From CALAED01 sp937891035 (GTDB taxonomy: Bacteria > Actinomycetota > Actinomycetes > Streptosporangiales > Streptosporangiaceae): 18,070 nucleotides of DNA. This document shows, piece by piece, positions 1-5,877 of this stretch. The DNA is taken from assembly GCA_035642125.1 (NCBI GenBank), contig DASQSZ010000046.1:1-18070 (forward strand), in the 5' to 3' direction. A program made the translations under genes and the position numbers. A model generated the notes under the pieces. That model saw only the letters and a list, made by a program, of their open reading frames with translations. It did no database searches and had not been told where the DNA came from. The number at the start of each line of letters is the position of its first letter. The stretch's first letter is position 1.

Positions 1-86
1 CCGCACGCTGTGAGCGCGAGGGCGGCCCCCGCCAAGATCGCGATGCTGAATGCGCTCGCGCGATGACGCAGAGGTCCAGATGGCAC
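1..86 (-). CDS. Lipoprotein signal peptide, gene cut by window edge
   Basis: Only the first 28 codons are inside the window. A GTG start at 86 follows a strong Shine-Dalgarno run (GGAGGAGGGG on the minus strand, six bases before the start). The peptide has a basic n-region (PSGPLRHRAS), a hydrophobic core (AFSIAILAGAALAL) and ends at L-T-A-C, a lipobox with the lipidated cysteine as residue 28 at bases 3-5. This predicts export and anchoring to the outer face of the membrane. Nothing of the mature protein is visible, so its function cannot be named; solute-binding proteins are a common class with such leaders. The gene is divergent from the malic enzyme at 366. The RBS plus lipobox makes a chance ORF unlikely although the stretch is short. 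Confidence 0.62.
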   Translation of the reverse strand, partial: MPSGPLRHRASAFSIAILAGAALALTAC

Positions 87-107
87 GGCGTTCCCCTCCT
101 CCTCGGT

Positions 108-125
108 TGCCGTCTATGGACGGCA
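108..125. promoter_or_regulatory. Inverted repeat upstream of the lipoprotein RBS
   Basis: TGCCGTC-TATG-GACGGCA is a perfect 7-bp inverted repeat with a 4-base spacer. It ends about 22 bases upstream of the lipoprotein GTG at 86, just before its Shine-Dalgarno run. It could be a repressor operator or a hairpin in the 5' leader; the sequence does not decide between them. The rest of the divergent gap (126-365) shows no confident promoter. A CATAAT at 246-251 resembles a -10 box but has no good -35 partner. Confidence 0.4.
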
Positions 126-365
126 TGGATGGAGGGCATGCTTACCCATGGGCAGCAACGATCTCCACCCCCGGTGTGACACAATCAGACAACGGGTGAC
201 CCCCGTATCTCGCCGGACGGCCGCCTTTGCGGGCTACCTGACCAGCATAATCACGCGGCATTTGTCCGAAGTCACCCACTATGGCAGGGATCGCAAGATT
301 GCCCTTACGGCACGTGTGGAGCCACGCCCTTCTTGCCGACCTGCCGCGTTCACCAAGGGGTCGCT

Positions 366-1574
366 GTGGCCGCAGAGCCAGCTCGCACACACACTCATTC
401 CTACGATTCCTACGATTCGCCCGCCGATGATCCAGCTTTCGCGCTGCACCGTGGAGGCAAGATCGAGGTCCGGTCGACCGTCTCGGTTCGCGACAAAGAC
501 GACCTTTCGCTTGCCTATACCCCGGGTGTCGCCCGGGTCTGCAGCGCGATCGCCGACGAGCCGGCGCTCGCACGCGACTACACCTGGGTGTCCAAGGTGG
601 TGGCCGTTGTCACCGACGGCACCGCCGTCCTCGGGCTCGGCGATATCGGACCGGCCGCCGCCATGCCGGTGATGGAGGGCAAGGCTCTGCTGTTCAAGGA
701 GTTCGCCGGCGTGGACGCCGTGCCGATCTGCCTCGACTGCACCGACGTCGACGCCCTGGTCGAGACCGTGATCAGGCTCGCTCCCAGCTTCGGCGGCATC
801 AACCTCGAGGACATCAGTGCACCGCGCTGCTTTGAGGTGGAGGACCGGCTGCGCGCGGCGCTGGACATCCCCGTCTTCCATGACGATCAGCACGGCACCG
901 CGATCGTGGTGCTCGCCGCGCTGCGCAACGCCGTCCGGCTGACCGGCCGGCCGCTGCCCGAGCTGCGGGCCGTGGTGGCCGGCGCCGGCGCGTCCGGGGT
1001 CGCGGTCACCCGCATGCTGCTGCAGGCCGGCATCGGTGACATCGTCGTGTCCGACAGCAAGGGCCTGATCTACCCGGGGCGCGACGGGCTCAGCCCGGTG
1101 AAGCAGGCGCTGGCGCGTGAGACCAACCGCGAGCGGCGCACGGGCTCGACCGAAGAGGCGTTGCGCGGCGCGGACGTCTTCGTCGGCCTTTCCGGGGGCA
1201 CGCTCGCCGAGGAGGCCATCGCCGCCATGGCCGATGACGCCATCGTGTTCGCGCTGTCCAACCCCACACCCGAGGTGCATCCTCAGGTCGCGGCGGCGCA
1301 CGCCAGGATCGTCGCCACCGGGCGCAGCGACTTCCCCAACCAGATCAACAATGTGCTGGCCTTTCCCGGGATCTTTCGCGGGGCGCTCGACGTGCGCGCC
1401 CACTCGATCACCGAAGGGATGAAGCTGGCCGCGGCCGAGGCGCTGGCCGGCGTGGTCGGCGACGACCTTTCCGCCGACTACGTGATCCCGAGCCCGTTCG
1501 ACGACCGGGTCGCCCCCGCCGTCGTCGCGGCCGTCGCCGATCAGGCCCGCAAGGACGGCGTCGCCCGCACCTGA
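366..1574 (+). CDS. NAD(P)-dependent malic enzyme
   Basis: Oxidative decarboxylation of malate to pyruvate with NAD(P) reduction, linking the TCA cycle to pyruvate in the cytosol. The 402-residue length fits the short bacterial class. Numbering from the GTG: the N-terminal malic domain has LAYTPGVARVC around residue 50 (Tyr51, likely catalytic), EGKALLFKE around 105-112 (Lys106), and the metal-binding segment GGINLEDISAP (Glu148, Asp149). FHDDQHGTA (172-179) joins to a Rossmann NAD domain with GAGASG (206-211). PNQINNVLAFPGIFRGALD is a family signature near the C-terminus. An upstream in-frame TTG at 333 exists, but GTG 366 is preferred because AAGGGG lies five bases before it. Codons near the start carry a 9-base tandem duplication (398-415) giving SYDSYD. 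NAD versus NADP preference cannot be told. A hairpin follows the stop, so it appears to be a single-gene unit. Confidence 0.95.
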   Translation: MAAEPARTHTHSYDSYDSPADDPAFALHRGGKIEVRSTVSVRDKDDLSLAYTPGVARVCSAIADEPALARDYTWVSKVVAVVTDGTAVLGLGDIGPAAAMPVMEGKALLFKEFAGVDAVPICLDCTDVDALVETVIRLAPSFGGINLEDISAPRCFEVEDRLRAALDIPVFHDDQHGTAIVVLAALRNAVRLTGRPLPELRAVVAGAGASGVAVTRMLLQAGIGDIVVSDSKGLIYPGRDGLSPVKQALARETNRERRTGSTEEALRGADVFVGLSGGTLAEEAIAAMADDAIVFALSNPTPEVHPQVAAAHARIVATGRSDFPNQINNVLAFPGIFRGALDVRAHSITEGMKLAAAEALAGVVGDDLSADYVIPSPFDDRVAPAVVAAVADQARKDGVART

Positions 1575-1592
1575 CCCTCTCCGCACCGGCAC

Positions 1593-1635
1593 AGCGGCCC
1601 GCGCTTTCTCCCCACGACAGGGAGCGCGGGCCGCT
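1593..1635 (+). terminator. Hairpin terminator after malic enzyme gene
   Basis: AGCGGCCCGCGCT (1593-1605) and AGCGCGGGCCGCT (1623-1635) are perfect 13-bp complementary arms around a 17-base loop, starting 18 bases after the malic enzyme stop. There is no U-tract, which is usual for high-GC actinomycete terminators. Confidence 0.75.
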
Positions 1636-1786
1636 CGCGTGCCTTGTCACCCGACTCGGCGCGTACGGCGGACCGGGTGACGAGGTCGCCCAAGCGGAGT
1701 CGGCGCTGCCCTGCCCGTGCGTACCCTTGGGCAAACATTCGCACAAGGTTGCATAACCTGTAGCCAGGTGATTACATTCTGTGCGT

Positions 1787-1802
1787 TGACATTTTTATGT
1801 CA
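1787..1802. promoter_or_regulatory. Palindrome, candidate operator of the TA operon
   Basis: TGACAT-TTTT-ATGTCA is a perfect 6-bp inverted repeat with a 4-base spacer, 18 bases upstream of the antitoxin ATG at 1821. It overlaps a TTGACA hexamer (1786-1791). A second, shorter repeat, AGGTT-GCAT-AACCT, lies at 1746-1759. The stretch 1740-1800 is clearly more AT-rich than its surroundings. Type II antitoxins with ribbon-helix-helix folds usually repress their own promoter at such palindromes; that these are the sites is an inference. Confidence 0.45.
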
Positions 1803-1820
1803 CCTGCGGACGCTGGAAGC

Positions 1821-2102
1821 ATGCGGAGGACCACAGTGCGGATCGACGACGAACTGCTCGCCGACGCGAAAGCATTCGCGGCGCAGCAGCATCGAAGCCT
1901 CAATTCCATCTTCGAGGAAGCGCTACGCGAACTGCTGGGGCACCCGCGGATGATCGATCTGCCACCGGCTGCCTTCACCACGTACGGTGGCGGCTCGAGC
2001 GGCCCCGATGTCGGCGAGCTCGACGCGACCGAACTCAAAGAGGTCCTGTACCGCGATGAAGTCGCGCGCTATCGAGAGGGGCGCGAGAATGCTGCTGGTT
2101 GA
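1821..2102 (+). CDS. Ribbon-helix-helix antitoxin (VapB-like)
   Basis: Antitoxin of a type II toxin-antitoxin pair. The N-terminus RRTTVRIDDELLADAKAFA followed by QQHRSLNSIFEEALRELLG is a ribbon-helix-helix DNA-binding unit: one beta strand (TTVRID) and two helices, within the first ~40 residues. The remaining ~50 residues, acidic and ending in EVLYRDEVARYREGRENAAG, would be the toxin-neutralising tail. Length is 93 residues from ATG 1821. Start choice is uncertain. ATG 1797 lies inside the palindrome and has no RBS. GTG 1836 has the best Shine-Dalgarno (GGAGG, six bases away) but would remove most of the DNA-binding strand. The 3' end overlaps the toxin gene by 14 bases, implying coupled translation. 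The family assignment is firm at fold level; the exact VapB subfamily is not determined. Confidence 0.85.
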   Translation: MRRTTVRIDDELLADAKAFAAQQHRSLNSIFEEALRELLGHPRMIDLPPAAFTTYGGGSSGPDVGELDATELKEVLYRDEVARYREGRENAAG

Positions 2103-2517
2103 TGTCAACGTGCTCGTCTATGCCCACCGCGAGCGTTCCCCAGACCATGAACGATACCGGGAGTGGGTGCTGGGCATGATGGACCGAGGCAACGACTATG
2201 CCATGTCAGAGCTGGTGCTCAGCGGCTTCGTCCGCGTGGTGACCAATCCGCGAGCCTCGGCGGATCCGACGCCCATCGGGGTGGCGTTGCAGGCAGCCGA
2301 AGACGTCCTCCTGCGCCCCAACTGCCGGATTCTCCGTCCCGGACCGCGCCACTGGAGGCTCTTTGCCTGGTTGTGCCGCGACATCGACGCGACCGGAAAC
2401 GATGTGGCCGACGCCTACCATGCCGCGCTCGCGATGGAGTACGGCTGCGAGTGGATCACGACCGACAAGGGGTTCGCTCGGTTCAGGGGCCTGCGCTGGC
2501 GGCATCCGCTGAACTGA
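2089..2517 (+). CDS. PIN-domain ribonuclease toxin (VapC-like)
   Basis: Toxin partner of the upstream antitoxin, predicted to be a Mg2+-dependent endoribonuclease acting on tRNA or rRNA; the target cannot be told from sequence. It is 142 residues, a single PIN domain. The expected acidic residues are present: Asp5 in LLVDVNVLVYAH, Glu41 in MSELVLSGFVRVVTNPR, Asp105 and Asp108 in GNDVADAYHAALA, and Asp126 in WITTDKGFARF. The TNPR and ATGND-ADA-HAALA patterns fit the VapC subgroup common in mycobacteria and other actinomycetes. ATG 2089 is chosen because MLLVDVN is the usual PIN N-terminus and GAGAGGGG lies seven bases upstream. The active site appears intact, so the pair is probably functional. 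Confidence 0.9.
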   Translation: MLLVDVNVLVYAHRERSPDHERYREWVLGMMDRGNDYAMSELVLSGFVRVVTNPRASADPTPIGVALQAAEDVLLRPNCRILRPGPRHWRLFAWLCRDIDATGNDVADAYHAALAMEYGCEWITTDKGFARFRGLRWRHPLN

Positions 2518-2562
2518 GGCCCTGCCAAGCGCGGCTCGGGTTTGGCGCATAGGGTTCTAGCC

Positions 2563-3531
2563 ATGCTCGCTGTCACCGCCGTACGCATTGACGCCGACAA
2601 TCCGCTGAACGGGCTCGAAATCGCCGAGCGCCCCGAGCCTGAGGTGCTCGACGGGTGGACCACCGTCACCGTACGGGCCACCACACTCAACCATCACGAC
2701 GTGTGGACCCTGCGCGGCGTGGGCATCCGGGAGGATCGGCTGCCGATCACGCTGGGCTGCGACGCCGCCGGCGTCGACGAGGCAGGCAACGAGGTCATCG
2801 TGCATTCGGTGATCGGCGATCCGGATCGAGGCGGGGGCGACGAGACGCTCGATCCCAAGCGATCTCTGCTTTCCGAGACCTACGACGGGACCTTCGCCGA
2901 GCGCGTGGCCGTGCCGCGCCGCAATCTCGTGCCCAAGCCGGCCGAGCTGTCCTTCGAAGAGGCGGCGGCGCTGCCGACGGCTTGGCTGACCGCCTACCGC
3001 ATGCTGTTCGAAAAGTCCGGCCAGCAGCCCGGCGCCACCCTGCTGGTGCAGGGGGCCGGCGGCGGCGTGGCGACCGCGCTTGTCGCGCTCGGCTCGGCCG
3101 CCGGCTACCGCATGTGGGTTACCAGCCGCAGCGCGGCCAAACGCGAGCGGGCCATCAAGCTGGGCGCCGACCAGGCCTTCGAGCCGGGGGCGCGACTGCC
3201 CGAACGGGTCGACGCGGTGATGGAGACCGTCGGCCAGGCCACGTGGGCGCATTCGGTCAAGTCCCTGCGGCCGGGCGGGCGGATCGTGGTCTCGGGCGCC
3301 ACCAGCGGCCCGGCTCCCTCCGCCGAGCTGACACGGGTGTTCTTCCTGCAGCTGTCGGTGGTCGGCTCCACGATGGGCACCCGCGACCAGCTGGTCCGGC
3401 TGGCCAGGTTCTGCGCCGCGACCGGCACCCGCCCGGTGATCGACCGGGTGCTGCCGTTGGCGGAGGCCCGCGCCGGATTCACGGCGATGGCCGAAGGAGA
3501 CCTCTTCGGCAAGATCGTCTTTACCCCCTGA
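2563..3531 (+). CDS. Zinc-free MDR oxidoreductase (quinone oxidoreductase-like)
   Basis: Member of the medium-chain dehydrogenase/reductase superfamily, 322 residues. It has an N-terminal GroES-like domain (about 1-125), with NHHDVWTLRG near 43-52 and ITLGCDAAG near 62-70. A Rossmann NAD(P) domain follows, with the glycine-rich GAGGGVATAL near 164-173 and TSRSAAKRERAIKLGAD near 187-203. The Cys and His-Glu zinc ligands of alcohol dehydrogenases are absent (GCDAAG in place of the usual GHE motif), and there is no four-cysteine structural zinc lobe. This points to a zinc-independent NADPH reductase of quinones or enals rather than an alcohol dehydrogenase; the substrate is unknown. ATG 2563 is preceded by a weak AGGG. 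It starts 45 bases after the toxin stop and might be co-transcribed with it, but a functional link is not implied. Confidence 0.85.
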   Translation: MLAVTAVRIDADNPLNGLEIAERPEPEVLDGWTTVTVRATTLNHHDVWTLRGVGIREDRLPITLGCDAAGVDEAGNEVIVHSVIGDPDRGGGDETLDPKRSLLSETYDGTFAERVAVPRRNLVPKPAELSFEEAAALPTAWLTAYRMLFEKSGQQPGATLLVQGAGGGVATALVALGSAAGYRMWVTSRSAAKRERAIKLGADQAFEPGARLPERVDAVMETVGQATWAHSVKSLRPGGRIVVSGATSGPAPSAELTRVFFLQLSVVGSTMGTRDQLVRLARFCAATGTRPVIDRVLPLAEARAGFTAMAEGDLFGKIVFTP

Positions 3532-3545
3532 CCGCGATCCGCGGT
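3531..3545. terminator. Short hairpin after MDR gene (weak)
   Basis: ACCGCG-ATC-CGCGGT forms a 6-bp stem with a 3-base loop directly at the MDR stop codon, in the 124-base convergent gap between the MDR gene and the PadR gene. No U-tract follows. The rest of the gap (3546-3655) is GC-rich without a gene; AGCCGGCT and other small palindromes are present but not convincing. Confidence 0.3.
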
Positions 3546-3655
3546 GTGGCCGTGGACGGCGGTCACGCGGATGCCGAGCCGGCTGCGCCGCCTCCGCAGG
3601 TGCGTGATCGTCGACTCGTCGGCGATCTGCGGTCACTCGCCGAAGAACCGGTCGT

Positions 3656-4384
3656 TCATGCGTCGGGGCGGCGAAGGATTTCCGTCCGCAGACGTTCCAC
3701 GGTCTCGGTGAGCAGGTCAGTGACCGCGGCCAGGGCCTCCTCGTCGAGCCGCTCGCTTTGCCCGTCGGCGGCACGGTGGACGTCGTCGGCGAACTTCCGC
3801 AGCAGCCGGTCCAGCTTCATCTGCCCGCGGGCGGTGTCGTCGCCGGTCGCGGCGGTCCAGGCATCATCCCAGGTACGCCGCCACTCGTCCTTGAGCGCGC
3901 GCTGCTGCTGCTTCCACTCCTCCTTGGCCTTGCGCCACTCCTCCTTTTGGCGGCGGGCCGACTCCTTCCACGCGTGGGCGTTCGGCCGGCCGTGCTCGCG
4001 CATCTCCCGAGCGGCGTGGGTGAGCTCTTCGCGCAGCGAACGTACGGTCTCACGCACGTCTTCCTGGACCTCGCGGGCGAACTCCTGCGCGGACGCGCTG
4101 ATCTCGTCTTCGAGGTCGGCCAGTTCGTCCATGCGGCGTTCCAGCTCGGCGCGCCCCTTGTCGGTGAGCGAGTAGACCTTCTTGCCCTTGACGACCTCGT
4201 GGGTGACCAGGCCCTCCTCTTCGAGCCGGGCCAGCCGCGGATAGATCGTGCCGGGTGAGGGGGAGTACACGCCGAGGAAGCGGTCTTGCAGCAGCCGGAT
4301 GACCTCGTACCCGTGCCGTGGGCTCTCCTCGAGGAGCTTGAGCAGGTACAGCCGCAGCCGGCCGTGACCGAAGACGGGACTCAT
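3656..4384 (-). CDS. PadR-family transcriptional regulator with long coiled-coil tail
   Basis: The PadR winged-helix domain occupies about residues 1-85. GHGRLRLYLLKLLEESPRHG is the opening helix, GTIYPRLARLEEEGLV the recognition region, and KGKKVYSLTDKGRAEL the wing. The rest, to residue 242, is highly charged with repeated RRQKEEWRKAKEEWKQQQ-type heptads, predicting an extended coiled coil for dimerisation or effector sensing. This tail is far longer than the roughly 110-residue single-domain PadRs. ATG 4384 is preceded by GGGTGAG. The gene lies 168 bases downstream of the DUF4097 gene on the same strand and is probably in its operon. Likely role: repressor of the promoter at 5437-5464, releasing it under an unknown stress or ligand. 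The family call is firm; the target is inferred from context. Confidence 0.93.
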   Translation of the reverse strand: MSPVFGHGRLRLYLLKLLEESPRHGYEVIRLLQDRFLGVYSPSPGTIYPRLARLEEEGLVTHEVVKGKKVYSLTDKGRAELERRMDELADLEDEISASAQEFAREVQEDVRETVRSLREELTHAAREMREHGRPNAHAWKESARRQKEEWRKAKEEWKQQQRALKDEWRRTWDDAWTAATGDDTARGQMKLDRLLRKFADDVHRAADGQSERLDEEALAAVTDLLTETVERLRTEILRRPDA

Positions 4385-4520
4385 GGGTCGCTCACCCTTT
4401 TCGTTCGCTGCGCGGTTTCTCCCCTGCCAACCCGCTCCGGCCGACCTCCCGGCGGTTCGTCTGCAGGCTCGCCGGCCGTGTGTTGACGGCCAAACCTGCT
4501 CAAGGGGTCCATCCTGACCG

Positions 4521-4539
4521 CCGCGGGCTCTCTCCGCGG
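4521..4539 (-). other. Intercistronic stem-loop between DUF4097 and PadR genes
   Basis: CCGCGG-GCTCTCT-CCGCGG can fold as a 6-bp GC stem with a 7-base loop, starting 13 bases after the DUF4097 stop codon. The same bases belong to a 10-base direct repeat (CCGCGGGCTC at 4521-4530 and 4534-4543). It may limit read-through into, or protect mRNA upstream of, the PadR gene. No U-tract is present, so a true terminator is uncertain. Confidence 0.4.
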
Positions 4540-4552
4540 GCTCGCCGGCCGC

Positions 4553-5356
4553 TCATGAATCATCCTCCCGGGGGCGGCTGAGGAGAGTGATGCTGCCGGA
4601 GACGGTGTTGACGGTCACCTGGCCGGCGCCTTCGCCGAGCTTGCCGGTGACCGTCTTGGTGAGCGCCCGGTCGGTGCGCCGCAGTTCGGGGAAGGAGGTG
4701 TCGACCCGGCCCGCCGCGGCGCTGAGCGTGACCTCGGCCGAGGTGGACTCGGGCAGCCGCAACGCCACCTCTCCGGACACGGTGCCCACCCGAACCTTGC
4801 TGCCGGTGGCCAGGTCGATGTCGGCGGCGACCCGGCCGCTCACCGTCGAGGCGGTGAGCGCCGTCACCGAACCGCCCGCGAGGGCCAGATCACCCGAGAC
4901 CGAGTTGAAGCTCACCGCGCCGTCGAGCCCCTGCGCCTCGATGACGCCGGAGACCGTGTTCGCCTCGATCTTGCCGGTCACGCCGTCCAAGGTGACGTCT
5001 CCCGACCCCGACTTGATGGACGTGCGCGCCGACAGGCCGGCGATGACGGCACCGGCGGTGATGAGGTTGATCGTGACGGGACAGTCCCGGGGGACCGTCA
5101 CGGTGACGTCGGCGTCACACCGCATGCTGCGCAGCCATTTCAGCACGCCTTCCCACATGAGGTTCTCGTGCGTGATGTTCAGCATGCCTGCCTCATGGGT
5201 AACGAGCAGCGGCTGACCTTCGACGGCGCTCACGTGCAACGACGGCGAATCGTCCGAAGCGAGTATGGAGACGTTGCCGGCCACGAGCGTAGCCTTCAGC
5301 GCCACCACGCCGTCGAAGCCGAGCGTCATGGGTTCGTCGATCGTCCAACGCGACAT
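4553..5356 (-). CDS. DUF4097 beta-strand-repeat protein
   Basis: The 267-residue protein has no signal peptide or membrane segment, so it is predicted cytosolic or peripheral. After an N-terminal beta region (about 1-95, with WRS/VTVTVPRDCPVTINL), the C-terminal half is a run of short repeats containing (T/S)VSG: TVSGVIE, SVSGDLA, TVSGRVA, TVSGEVA, TVTGKLG and TVSGSIT. This is the hallmark of the DUF4097 family, predicted to form a right-handed beta-helix-like stack. The biochemical function of the family is unknown. ATG 5356 is preceded by GGAGAGG at five bases. The gene is first in a minus-strand unit with the PadR gene downstream, a pairing that recurs in actinomycetes from my general knowledge. 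A strong promoter with repeated operator-like elements lies about 80-120 bases upstream. Confidence 0.88.
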   Translation of the reverse strand: MSRWTIDEPMTLGFDGVVALKATLVAGNVSILASDDSPSLHVSAVEGQPLLVTHEAGMLNITHENLMWEGVLKWLRSMRCDADVTVTVPRDCPVTINLITAGAVIAGLSARTSIKSGSGDVTLDGVTGKIEANTVSGVIEAQGLDGAVSFNSVSGDLALAGGSVTALTASTVSGRVAADIDLATGSKVRVGTVSGEVALRLPESTSAEVTLSAAAGRVDTSFPELRRTDRALTKTVTGKLGEGAGQVTVNTVSGSITLLSRPREDDS

Positions 5357-5436
5357 CGTGCCTCTCCATCGAGCCGCTTCCGCTCGGTCGGCGCCGTCTC
5401 ACGGAGGGCAGGCAACGGCCCCGGCCACTGGTCAAT

Positions 5437-5464
5437 ACGATATATCGCGTCTGTGTGATGTCAA
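5437..5464 (-). promoter_or_regulatory. Promoter of the DUF4097-padR unit
   Basis: On the minus strand a perfect -35 box TTGACA (5464-5459) is followed after 16 bases by TATCGT (5442-5437), which fits the TANNNT form of actinomycete -10 boxes. Predicted transcription starts near 5430, giving a leader of about 74 bases before the ATG at 5356. This is the best-looking promoter in the window. Confidence 0.65.
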
Positions 5465-5476
5465 GATGTATCGCGA
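5438..5476. promoter_or_regulatory. Repeated operator-like elements over the DUF4097-padR promoter
   Basis: CGATATATCG (5438-5447) is a perfect 10-base palindrome overlapping the -10 box. GATATATCGCG (5439-5449) recurs as GATGTATCGCG (5465-5475) with one change, 26 bases away, abutting the -35 box. Two similar sites bracketing the promoter are the arrangement expected for a repressor dimer pair. The PadR protein encoded two genes downstream is the obvious candidate ligand (inference). Confidence 0.55.
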
Positions 5477-5574
5477 CCTGCGGGGGGCAAGCGCGCCGCA
5501 TACCCCCTGACATCCGCGGGCCGAGGTGGGGCGGGCGACACCCGAACTTCGGGCCCGGGCGGCGGATGACGGTC

Positions 5575-5748
5575 TCAGTCGGCGTCGTCGAGCCGGGCCA
5601 GCCAGGTGGCCAACCTCTCTACGGGGACCTCGAACTCGGGATTCAGATCGACGAACTCTTGGAGTCGGTCGGCCACCCACGCGAGGGACACCTCCTCCTC
5701 GCCGCGGCGTGCGACGAGTTCCTCGATCCCCCGATCCGTGAAATACAT
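5575..5748 (-). CDS. DUF6104 small protein
   Basis: A 57-residue acidic protein, MYFTDRGIEELVARRGEEEV at the start and VPVERLATWLARLDDAD at the end. It is predicted to be helical and soluble, with no signal peptide or membrane segment. I recognise it as the small actinomycete DUF6104 family, usually found just downstream of kgd, as here; its function is unknown. ATG 5748 is preceded by GAGAGG at six bases, and the frame is open upstream only by chance. It lies 128 bases after the kgd stop, separated by a hairpin and short tandem repeats. The tight conservation of neighbourhood suggests a role linked to 2-oxoglutarate dehydrogenase or shared transcription, but that is inference. Confidence 0.85.
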   Translation of the reverse strand: MYFTDRGIEELVARRGEEEVSLAWVADRLQEFVDLNPEFEVPVERLATWLARLDDAD

Positions 5749-5769
5749 GACAGGCCTCTCATCGCCGCC

Positions 5770-5798
5770 CGCCTGCCGCCGGTGGGCCCGGGCAGGCG
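5770..5798 (-). terminator. Hairpin between kgd and DUF6104 gene
   Basis: CGCCTGCC (5770-5777) and GGCAGGCG (5791-5798) form a perfect 8-bp stem with a 13-base loop. On the minus strand it lies about 79 bases after the kgd stop and about ten bases before the DUF6104 ribosome-binding site. It may be a kgd terminator, an attenuator, or an mRNA-processing structure; no U-tract is seen. Confidence 0.45.
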
Positions 5799-5804
5799 AC
5801 AGTG

Positions 5805-5826
5805 CTGCGGTGGTACTGCGGTGGCT
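5805..5826. repeat. 11-base tandem repeat (two copies)
   Basis: CTGCGGTGGTA (5805-5815) is followed directly by CTGCGGTGGCT (5816-5826), nine of eleven bases identical. It lies in the noncoding gap after kgd. Confidence 0.7.
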
Positions 5827-5843
5827 GACGCCGGTCGTGCCGA

Positions 5844-5877
5844 TTGGTGCTGGTATGTCTTTGGTGCTGGAATGTCT
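5844..5877. repeat. 17-base tandem repeat at the 3' end of kgd
   Basis: TTGGTGCTGGTATGTCT (5844-5860) is followed directly by TTGGTGCTGGAATGTCT (5861-5877), 16 of 17 bases identical. The second copy runs into the kgd stop codon (5877-5879), so the duplication sits exactly at the end of the coding region. Confidence 0.85.

Noticed and set aside
279..1592. Minus-strand open frame of 437 codons over the malic enzyme
   Set aside because: Composition-driven shadow; the plus strand has complete malic enzyme motifs and an RBS.
2557..4175. Long open frames on both strands over the MDR and PadR genes
   Set aside because: Arg/Pro/Gly-rich translations with no family features; real genes in other frames explain the open reading.
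5541..5553. CCCGA-ACT-TCGGG hairpin as terminator of the DUF6104 gene
   Set aside because: Only a 5-bp stem with a 3-base loop and no following U-tract; too common in this composition to call.
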